In this document: positions 1-8,100 of the stretch, in pieces | Layout: every line of letters starts with the position of its first letter | How positions within the stretch are numbered: the stretch's first letter is position 1 | DNA from: Rubripirellula tenax | GTDB taxonomy: Bacteria; Planctomycetota; Planctomycetia; Pirellulales; Pirellulaceae | Length of the DNA: 64,000 nt | Direction: 5' to 3' | NCBI RefSeq assembly: GCF_007860125.1 | Contig: NZ_SJPW01000002.1 | Span: forward strand, 1,031,768 to 1,095,767 | Program-made: the position numbers and the translations under genes | The notes under the pieces: model-generated | Database searches by the model: none | Told to the model about the DNA's origin: nothing | What the model saw: only the letters and a program-made list of their open reading frames with translations

Positions 1-1074
1 CCTTCGGACACTCCCAACGAACACATCATGATTCACAAGGTTCCCTACGGCGTCACCGTGGGAATCGCGGCGTGGAATTTCCCGTTGGCGTTGGCGTGCC
101 GCAAGATCGGCCCCGCATTGACGACGGGCAACGTCATGGTGGTCAAGCCACCGTCGGTCACACCGGTCGCTGTTTTGGCGTTGGGTGAACTTGCACAGCA
201 AGCCGGCATCCCCGCAGGTGTCTTGAACCTCGTCACCGGTGGCGGTTCAACGATGGGTGAAGAACTTGTCACCAACAAGATCACGCGATTGGTGACCATG
301 ACCGGATCGACCCCGACCGGCCAAGAGATTTTTCGGAAAGCGGCCGAGCGACTGACGGCGGTGCGATTGGAATTGGGCGGCAAGGCTCCGTTCATCCTGT
401 TGGACGATGGCGATGTGGACAAAGCTGTCGAAGCGGCCGTGATTTCGCGTCACCTCAACAGCGGCCAGGTTTGCACGTGTCCGGAACGGTTCTATATCCA
501 AGCCGGCGTGTACGACGAGTTCCTGAAGAAGTACGTCGCGGCCGTGGGCAAGTTGAAAATCGGCGACCCGATGGACCCGAGTACCGACATCGGTCCCAAG
601 GTCAATGCTCACGAGACCGACCAGCTTGAAAAGGTTGTCCAGGGTGCCGTGAAGGCGGGCGCGAAAGTCGCGTTAGGCGGGAAACGTCCCGCAGGTGACC
701 GATTCAAGAAGGGCCATTGGTACGAACCCACGATTCTTACCCAGTGCACCAATGACATGGCCGTGATGCGAGACGAAGTCTTTGGCGTGGTCAGCCCCAT
801 CATGCGGGTCAATAGCTACGACGAGGCACTGGAACTGGCCAACGACAGCGATTTCGGCCTCGCCGCTTTTTTGTTCACGCGGAACATGCGACTGATCCAA
901 CGAGCGGTGCTGGAACTGGAATTCGGCGAAATCTATGTCAACCGCCCGATGGGCGAGCAACGCCAGGGCTTCCACAACGGCCACAAACTGAGCGGCACGG
1001 GTGGAGAAGACGGCAAGTACGGGATGGACAACTACCTGGAAAAGAAGACGATGTATGTCAACTTCAGTGAATAG
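1..1074 (+). CDS. Aldehyde dehydrogenase, 5'-truncated by window edge (candidate 3,6-anhydrogalactose or lactaldehyde dehydrogenase)
   Basis: The reading frame is open from base 1, so the N-terminal part (about 120 residues of a usual 480) lies outside the window; the ATG at 28 is internal. The visible part carries the ALDH core: the PWNFP-type loop (AAWNFPLAL), the LELGGKAP motif with the general-base Glu (codon 370-372), and the catalytic Cys in [12 protein letters not shown] (codon 472-474). Overall it resembles the E. coli AldA/lactaldehyde dehydrogenase group. The enzyme oxidises an aldehyde to an acid with NAD(P)+ in the cytoplasm. It overlaps the following enolase-superfamily gene, and GH117 comes next; the same three activities occur together in 3,6-anhydrogalactose catabolism, so oxidation of anhydrogalactose to anhydrogalactonate is the favoured role. 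Lactaldehyde oxidation is the alternative. The family call is firm; the substrate is inferred. Confidence 0.9.
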   Translation, partial: PSDTPNEHIMIHKVPYGVTVGIAAWNFPLALACRKIGPALTTGNVMVVKPPSVTPVAVLALGELAQQAGIPAGVLNLVTGGGSTMGEELVTNKITRLVTMTGSTPTGQEIFRKAAERLTAVRLELGGKAPFILLDDGDVDKAVEAAVISRHLNSGQVCTCPERFYIQAGVYDEFLKKYVAAVGKLKIGDPMDPSTDIGPKVNAHETDQLEKVVQGAVKAGAKVALGGKRPAGDRFKKGHWYEPTILTQCTNDMAVMRDEVFGVVSPIMRVNSYDEALELANDSDFGLAAFLFTRNMRLIQRAVLELEFGEIYVNRPMGEQRQGFHNGHKLSGTGGEDGKYGMDNYLEKKTMYVNFSE

Positions 1075-2245
1075 GCTTGTCACTGATACCATTGCCTTGG
1101 CCAATGGCACCACCCAGGGTGGAGCCGCCATTTCATCATCGAAGATCCATTCCGCCGTGAAGATCAAATCCATTGTTGCACGTCTCTTTAGCGTGCCGCT
1201 TCCCGAAGTGCTGTCGGACGCCAAGCATGGCGACCACACCCATTTTCAATTGGTGACAACGACGATCACGCTTGAAGATGGCAGCGAAGGAACCGGCTAT
1301 ACCTACACGGGCGGCAAAGGTGGCCATGCGATCCTGGCGATGATCCAGCATGACCTTGCCCCGGTGCTGGTCGGCAAGGACTATGCAGACATCGACGGCA
1401 TCTATGACTTCATGGAGTGGCATATCCACTATGTCGGCCGTGGTGGCATTGCTTCGTTCGCGACATCAGCGATCGACATCGCGCTTTGGGACATTCGTTG
1501 CAAGCAGGCGGGCGAACCGCTGTGGAAGATGGCTGGTGGTGCAAGCGATCGCTGCAAAGCCTATTGCGGTGGCATCGATCTGATGTTCCCACTTCCAAAA
1601 TTGCTGGACCAGATCCGCGGCTATCTCGACAATGGTTTCAACGCCGTGAAGATCAAGATCGGGCGTGACGACCTTGACGAAGACATCGAGCGAATCAAGG
1701 CGGTTCGCGAGCTGATCGGATCGGAAACGACATTCATGGTCGACGCGAACTACTCGATGAGTGTCGAGAAAGCGATCGAAGCGGCGAAGCGATTCAAACC
1801 TTATGACATCACTTGGTTTGAAGAGCCAACGATTCCCGACGACTATCTCGGCTATGCCAGGATCGCCGATGCGACGGGAATGCCGCTGGCGATGGGCGAG
1901 AATCTTCACACGATCCATGAGTTTGGTTATGCCTTCGAGCAATCCAAACTCTCTTTCATTCAACCCGATGCATCGAATTGCGGCGGGATCACCGGATGGC
2001 TGGCCGCTGCCAAACTATCACGTCAATACAACATCCCGGTCTGCTCGCACGGCATGCAAGAACTTCACGTCAGCTTGGTTTCGTCACAATCCAACGGCGG
2101 GTGGTTGGAAGTACACAGCTTCCCGATCGACGAATACACGACACGACCGTTGGTTGTCGAAGACCGCCTTGCCGTGGCTTCGAACGAACCGGGGACAGGC
2201 GTTGTTTTTGACTGGAAAAAACTAGCACCGTTCGAAGTGAAGTAG
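1055..2245 (+). CDS. Mandelate racemase/muconate lactonizing enzyme family protein (candidate 3,6-anhydrogalactonate cycloisomerase)
   Basis: Enolase-superfamily enzyme of 396 residues from the ATG at 1055, which overlaps the aldehyde dehydrogenase end by 20 bases. The conserved domain only begins near residue 34, so a GTG at 1157 is a possible alternative start. Visible catalytic set: KxK pair K199/K201 in AVKIKIG, metal ligands D230 (VDANYS), E256 (WFEEP) and E282 (MGENLH), and an Asp305/His332 dyad ([16 protein letters not shown]). This dyad is the mandelate-racemase subgroup pattern. Such enzymes abstract a proton alpha to a carboxylate. In marine bacteria a member of this subgroup opens 3,6-anhydrogalactonate to 2-keto-3-deoxygalactonate, which fits the dehydrogenase upstream and GH117 downstream. 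A sugar-acid dehydratase is the alternative. Confidence 0.88.
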   Translation: MSTSVNRLVTDTIALANGTTQGGAAISSSKIHSAVKIKSIVARLFSVPLPEVLSDAKHGDHTHFQLVTTTITLEDGSEGTGYTYTGGKGGHAILAMIQHDLAPVLVGKDYADIDGIYDFMEWHIHYVGRGGIASFATSAIDIALWDIRCKQAGEPLWKMAGGASDRCKAYCGGIDLMFPLPKLLDQIRGYLDNGFNAVKIKIGRDDLDEDIERIKAVRELIGSETTFMVDANYSMSVEKAIEAAKRFKPYDITWFEEPTIPDDYLGYARIADATGMPLAMGENLHTIHEFGYAFEQSKLSFIQPDASNCGGITGWLAAAKLSRQYNIPVCSHGMQELHVSLVSSQSNGGWLEVHSFPIDEYTTRPLVVEDRLAVASNEPGTGVVFDWKKLAPFEVK

Positions 2246-2318
2246 TCAGCGGCTTATCGATGTCATGAGCCGACGGGAACTTGGACTACGTCCAACGTAT
2301 ACACAAAGGTTAGACACC

Positions 2319-3593
2319 ATGATTCGCACGCTCGCATTGACCGCCGCACTCGTTTCATCATCGCTGGTAACCGGCTTTGCCGACGAGCCAACGGTGTTCC
2401 CCTACGGCAACGTCCCGAACCAAAAACCGGACATGCCGCTCAGTGCGGCAATGCAGCGAGTCTACGACAGCACGTACGGGGGCCCCGAAGCGGCACGCAA
2501 CGAACTGTTTTCGCGTTTCAAGTACACGCCGCTAGAAGGATTCGACTACCACGGCCACGACGGCACCGTTTCGCGACGCGACGCGACCAAGATCATCCGA
2601 GCCAACGGCAAGTACTACGTTTGGTACACCCATCGCCAAACGCCGACACCGCCCAACTATGACGGCGGCGCAGGCGAAACCATTCCGTCGCGCGACTGGG
2701 ACTTGTCGGAAATTTGGTATGCAACAAGCGACGATGGTTTTAAGTGGGAAGAACAAGGCGTTGCCATCACGCGAATGGAGAAACCCAACGCAGGATGGCG
2801 CAGCGTTTCAACGCCGGACATTCTGGTTTGGAAAGGCAAGTACTACATGTACTACCAAGCCTATCTCTTCATGCCTGGCAGTCGTGAATCGAGCGGAACA
2901 AACGGCGATGATTGCCCGGTATCGGCCTCTGTTGCCGATTCGCCCGACGGACCCTGGACACCCAGCAACAAGATCGTCGTTGAAAACGGACCGCCGGGAT
3001 CATGGGACCAATACGTGATCCACGACCCGTACGCGCTGGTACGCGATGGCAAGATCCATCTTTACTACAAAGGCGAAATGGGTGGCACTCCGCTTCCCGT
3101 TCGCGCTCAAGGCCTGGCCATCGGCGATCATCCGTTTGGCCCCTTCACCAAGCACCCACTCAACCCGGTGATCAACTCGGGTCACGAGACATCGTTGTTC
3201 CCGTTCAAGTCAGGACTCGCCGCACTGGTCAGCCGTCACGGCCTTGAGCACAACACGATTCAGTACTCGTCCGATGGCGTCAACTTCGAGATCGCCGCGA
3301 TCACCGGATTGATGCCGATCGCGCCGGGCGCCTACGTTCCAGACGCGTTTACCGACACCAAGAACGGACGCGGCATCACCTGGGGACTTTGTCATTTCCG
3401 CAACCTGGGTCGCGACGAGGGGAAGAGCCACAGCATGCTGGCTCGCTTCGATTGCGACCTCAGCCTGGACGTTGATGATGTCGAAATGAAAGAAACCGAC
3501 ATCTTCAATGACCCCGAAATCAATTTCAAGTTCGGATTGAGCGACGAACAGCGCAAACGCATCGAAGCGGCCGCAAAGAGCGACCCACGCTAA
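2319..3593 (+). CDS. GH117-like exo-glycosidase, secreted (candidate alpha-1,3-(3,6-anhydro)galactosidase)
   Basis: A 424-residue protein with an N-terminal export signal (MIRTLALTAALVSSSLVTGFA). The ATG at 2319 is chosen because it starts the signal peptide and follows AAAGG; an in-frame ATG at 2265 would add 18 unlikely residues. The body is a five-bladed propeller-like GH43/GH117 type sequence with DGTVSRRD, WYATSDDGFKWEEQG, GWRSVSTPDILVWKGKYY and SGHETSLFPF segments; I recognise this combination as GH117. GH117 enzymes release 3,6-anhydro-L-galactose from the non-reducing end of neoagaro-oligosaccharides. The gene lies 73 bases after the enolase-superfamily gene, and the trio reads as one operon. 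The family call is by recall of motifs; a neighbouring GH43-like family is possible. Confidence 0.78.
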   Translation: MIRTLALTAALVSSSLVTGFADEPTVFPYGNVPNQKPDMPLSAAMQRVYDSTYGGPEAARNELFSRFKYTPLEGFDYHGHDGTVSRRDATKIIRANGKYYVWYTHRQTPTPPNYDGGAGETIPSRDWDLSEIWYATSDDGFKWEEQGVAITRMEKPNAGWRSVSTPDILVWKGKYYMYYQAYLFMPGSRESSGTNGDDCPVSASVADSPDGPWTPSNKIVVENGPPGSWDQYVIHDPYALVRDGKIHLYYKGEMGGTPLPVRAQGLAIGDHPFGPFTKHPLNPVINSGHETSLFPFKSGLAALVSRHGLEHNTIQYSSDGVNFEIAAITGLMPIAPGAYVPDAFTDTKNGRGITWGLCHFRNLGRDEGKSHSMLARFDCDLSLDVDDVEMKETDIFNDPEINFKFGLSDEQRKRIEAAAKSDPR

Positions 3594-3925
3594 CAACGGC
3601 CGCTCCCCAACATGCGGGACACACCGCTTGGAGCGATGACCGCGTTGATCGGTTCGTCACGTTGTACCGGTACGGTCTCGGTTCGGTTGTTGGGATCTCG
3701 GATTCCCGGTTCGCCGAAGAACACGACTTCGGCACCACCGTTATCACCAAAATCACGAATCAGCCATTCGTTGTCCAAGCCATTGCGGAAGACACGAGTA
3801 TCTCGTGTCCAAAAAACTTCGTCTTGAACTTCGGCCGTGTGTCCAATACGGAAGGCGCCCCGAATGGGGGCCAGCGGCCATTTTGACGATTGAGCGAGTT
3901 GGGTCTGCCCGCAATTCCTGGTGCT
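3590..3925 (-). pseudogene. Possible decayed minus-strand coding remnant, family unknown
   Basis: An open minus-strand frame of 111 codons that ends in TAG, convergent with and overlapping the GH117 stop by 3 bases. It has no ATG or GTG start; only a TTG at 3778. Its translation looks protein-like (for example GLDNEWLIRDFGDNGGAEVV and FFGEPGIRDPNNR), suggesting the C-terminal part of a gene that lost its front. Opposite-strand frames over the same bases are also open, so a chance open frame cannot be excluded. No family recognised. Confidence 0.25.
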
Positions 3926-4203
3926 TTACAACCCTCGTCGCACACTTTGCTTCACACTTTGCTTTTTGAGTCGAAAAGTCGAAAAGACGACTGCTCGCGG
4001 CTCAATGCGACATCCGTCGATGGAAGGGGCCACGCTCAGCAGCGGATTTTCGGAAATAGTTTCGAAGCCGAAATACGACCGGAAATCTGTCGTATGGAGC
4101 CGCTTTAGGTGCAAGAGTTGTGCGGCCTGTTCCCGACAAGGAGAGTGCCGCCGGTCACTTATCCTGGCCGCTTGACCAACACAACCAAACGCAAGTTTCA
4201 AAA
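3926..4203. other. Intergenic leader upstream of the two-module protein
   Basis: With the remnant at 3590-3925 this forms a 610-base gap between GH117 and the next gene. I see a short direct repeat (CACACTTTGCTT followed by CACACTTTGCTTTTTGAG, about 3942-3970) and no convincing gene, RNA or terminator. A promoter for the gene at 4204 is presumably here but I cannot place it. Confidence 0.4.
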
Positions 4204-4848
4204 ATGAACATCTCCAATTCGACTTCGTCCTATGCCAGCCAGTCTTCGAATTCCCAGTCACGTCCGCAAGGCCCCCGGCCAGGAGGCAAAGAGCAGCTCT
4301 CGTCGGCGCTTCAGTCGATCGGCGTGGATGATTCGACGGCGGCCAGCGTGCTGGAGCAAATTGACGCTGCAATCTCGGCTTTGAATTCAGAGTCCTCGTC
4401 GGGGTCCTCCAGCCGCAACGCGATTCGATCCGTTGTCGACGAAGTTCTGGAAGCCAATGGCATCGATTCCGCAGAGGTTGGCGAAGCGATTCAATCGGCC
4501 GGCGCGTCGCGTGCGGGTGGCCCATCTCGCTCCGGTGGACCATCGGGCGCGGGTCGTCCAAACGGACCACCGCCACCTCGCAAAGAAGATGAAAGCGAAA
4601 CCAGCACGATCGAGTCGGCACTGCTTTCGGCGGGTGCGGACGAGGCATCGACGGATGAGTTGATTAGCCAGATTATCGGAACGATCCAGGAGCTGACGAC
4701 GGATGCGGGAAGCAATGTTTCTCAAGACGAACTTCGTTCGGTATTGACCAGCCTGCTGGAAGAGAACGGAGTTGATTTCGCTGCCTTTGAGCAGGCGATT
4801 GGCAGTTCTTTGGGCGACGCCGGTTCATTCCTAGACCTGCTGGCGTGA
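4204..4848 (+). CDS. Hypothetical protein with two internally repeated helical modules joined by a Gly/Pro linker
   Basis: A 214-residue protein, no family recognised. The ATG at 4204 is preferred to an upstream ATG at 4120 because the extra 28 residues look non-coding. The protein is acidic and Ser/Ala-rich, with no signal peptide or membrane segment. Residues 32-101 and 136-204 are two copies of one module: SALQSIGVDDSTAASVLEQI matches SALLSAGADEASTDELISQI, and RSVVDEVLEANGIDSAEVGE matches RSVLTSLLEENGVDFAAFEQ. A low-complexity Gly/Pro/Arg linker (about 102-131) separates them. Each module looks like a four-helix or EF-hand-like unit. It stands alone, followed by a hairpin at 4924-4942. The function is unknown. 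Confidence 0.7.
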   Translation: MNISNSTSSYASQSSNSQSRPQGPRPGGKEQLSSALQSIGVDDSTAASVLEQIDAAISALNSESSSGSSSRNAIRSVVDEVLEANGIDSAEVGEAIQSAGASRAGGPSRSGGPSGAGRPNGPPPPRKEDESETSTIESALLSAGADEASTDELISQIIGTIQELTTDAGSNVSQDELRSVLTSLLEENGVDFAAFEQAIGSSLGDAGSFLDLLA

Positions 4849-4923
4849 CATTCGGCAGTGGCGACAAAAATCGATACCGTTTGTTGTTTGAGTCCGCGTT
4901 TCGAAACGAAGAATGAGCCGCAG

Positions 4924-4942
4924 CCCCCAAAGGCATTGGGGG
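4924..4942. repeat. Perfect 7-bp inverted repeat (possible hairpin)
   Basis: CCCCCAA, a 5-base loop AGGCA, then TTGGGGG. It lies 75 bases downstream of the stop of the two-module protein. No T-run follows, so a rho-independent terminator is only a possibility. The rest of the 311-base gap 4849-5159 shows no gene. Confidence 0.5.
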
Positions 4943-5159
4943 TCGTCGACGAATCGGCCGCTCACGACATCAACAAACCGTTGGCGACTTGGGCTCCGCG
5001 ATTCCTGGAGTTGTGAACTTTTTTGGCCCCGCGTTTCACTCAATGGCGCATTGAAGACTACCGACGAAATGTCGGCCCCACTCGCGTTTCAGTTCACCCC
5101 TAGCTGAAACCCCTAATTCTGGGTGGGCTCTTCGACCATTGAAACGAGACCGTTACACC

Positions 5160-8100
5160 ATGCCAAAGCCCCAAGATTTTCTCAGCCGCGCGTTCTCACG
5201 ACTCAGCGGATCGCGTGACCGAAAAACAACCCGTCGGCGGCGTCCATCCCGTCGCCTGAGTGCCGAGGCTTTGGAAGCACGTCAACTGCTTGCCGGTGAC
5301 CTGTTCATCAACGAGATCATGGCCAGCAACACGACCACCATCGAAGATCCCGATGAAGCGGGGGCTTTCGAGGATTGGGTGGAAATCTACAACGCCGGCA
5401 CGACGGCAGTCGATCTGGGTGGCATGTATCTGACCGACGACGTGGATGCGCCCACCCAGTGGCAGTTCCCGACCGGATCGACCATTGCCGCTGGTGGCTT
5501 TCTTTTGATTTGGGCCGATAGCGAACCCGAACAGGGCGACAACCATGCTTCGTTCAAGTTGTCTGCCAGCGGTGAAACGGTCGCCCTTTACGACACCGAC
5601 GGCACAACGCTGGTCGACTCAATCGAGTTTGGTGAACAAGTAACCGATATCGCCTTTGGGCGTTCGCCCGACGGCAGCGAAACGCTTAGCGTATTGACGA
5701 CACCGACCCCCGGTGCTGCCAACTCGGTCGTCGGCGAAGCGAACCTGGCGCCGACTGCCAACGCGGGCGGACCCTATTTTGGCACAACGGCAGATACGAT
5801 TTCGCTTTCCGCTGCGTCTTCGTCCGATTCCGATGGAAGCATTGCGACGTACGCTTGGGACTTGGATCACGACGGCGAGTATGACGACGCTACGGGTGAA
5901 TCCGTAAGTTTTTCGTCGACGACCGTCGGAACGTTCGTCGTCGGTTTGCAAGTGACCGACGATGACGGCGCGACCAGTGTGGACACCGGTACGATCAAAA
6001 TCTCGCAAGTGGGCGAAGTTGCATCGCCGTGGGAAGCCGTCACCATCGACGACGAAGCGGCTGCGTTCTTTGACGACACCTATGTTCACGAACTCTCAAT
6101 CACGTTTGAGGATGACGACTGGTACAACACGCTGTTTACGTCGCACGACACCGATGCAGCCGACCCCTATTTCCAGGCCAACTTTGTCGCGGACGGGGTC
6201 GCACTGGACAACGTCGGTGTTCGCTTCAAAGGGAACTCGTCGTTTAGCGGTTCCGGCGTCAAGAAGTCGATCAAGATTGACTTCAACGAGTACGAAGATC
6301 TGACGTTCATGGGGATGAAGAAGCTGAACCTGAACAACAACTTCAACGACCCGACGATGCTGCGGGAAAAGCTGTTCTACGACTACGCTTCGAACTTTGT
6401 CGAAGGGGTCGGCCGCGCGGTGTTCACCAGGGTCACGATCAACGGCGAATTCTACGGGCTGTACACCGCGGTTGAACAAGTGGATTCGACGTTCACGCAA
6501 AGCCGATTTGGCGACGATGAAGACGGCAATTTGTACAAAGGAACGGCGTCCGATGACGCCGTGCTTTCGGATCCGCAGGCCGACTTTGGTTCTGATTTGA
6601 CGTATTTGGGAACGGATCAAGCTGCTTACGAAGCCTTCTATGAACTGAAGACGAACGAAGCCGCGAACGATTACTCGCAGTTGATCGAGATGATCGATGT
6701 GCTCAACAATACTCCGTCGGCCGAGTTGGCGGATGCGATCGAACCGCTGCTGGACGTTCAGGACACGCTTGCTTCGCTGGCGCTGAACAACCTGTTCGTG
6801 AACTTGGATTCGTACTCGGGCGCGGCTCACAACTATTACTTGTATGACCGTGACGACACGGGCCAATTCACACACTTGTTGTGGGATGCAAACGAATCGT
6901 TCGGCACGTTCACCCAGTTTGTTGATCGAGGAACCAACGTTGTCCAACTCGATCCGTTTTTTCTGCCGGTGGGTACGGGGGGGCGTCCCGGACAGCCCGT
7001 TGAGGAAGAACTGCGTCCGCTAGCTGAAAACCTGTGGGCGGTCGATGAGTACAGCACCGACTACCTGCGTGATCTGCAACAAATGTTGGAACAGGGTTTC
7101 GACGTCACGTCGGCCACTGCTCGGATCAACAAACTGGCCGATCTGATTCGCGCGGACGTTTCCGAGGATCCGAACAAACAATTCACGACTGCGCAGTTTG
7201 AATTGAACTTGACGAACAACGTGACGGCGGGAAATCGAACGCTCTACGGATTGACTAGCTTCATCGGGAACCGGTCATCCTATTTGACGTCCGCTCTCTC
7301 GCAATACGATCTGGAACCGGAGTCTGTCGGGGTCTACATCAATGAGATCATGGCCGATAACGACGCAACGATCGAAGACCCAGACGAAGCAGGCGCATTT
7401 GAGGATTGGATCGAACTATACAACCCCGGTACGACTCCTGTTGATCTCAGCGGGCTGTACTTAACGGATGACGCCACTGATCCGACGCAGTGGGAATTCC
7501 CCAGAGGATCAACGATCGACGCGGGCGGCTACCTGATCATTTGGGCCGATGGCGATACCGATCAAGGCGACAATCACGCTTCGTTCAAGCTGTCAGCCGG
7601 TGGCGAGTCTGTCTTGCTGTACAACAATGACGGATCCACATTGGTTGACTCGATCACTTTTGGCCAGCAAACCACGGACGTTTCGTACGGTCGATTCCCC
7701 GACGGATCGTCGACATTGAACGTGCTGTCGGCTGCTACGCCGGGTGCGTCCAACACCAACGACACGACGCCCAATAACGTCGCACCAACCGCCGAAGCCG
7801 GTGGCCCGTACACCGGAACTGTTGGCGGAACCATAAACTTGAGCGGCGCAACGTCGACCGATTCGGACGGCACGATCGCGTCCTATGCTTGGGATCTCGA
7901 TAACGACGGCCTGTACGACGACGCCATCACAGCCACCGCAACTTTTAACGCGGCCGCGACAGGAACGTTCACGGTTGGCCTTCAAGTCACCGACGACGAC
8001 GGTGCCACCAGCACTGACACCGCGACAGTGACCGTTAACATTGAATCGGCTGCGATCTTCATCAATGAAATCATGGCCGACAACGACGCCACGATCGAAG

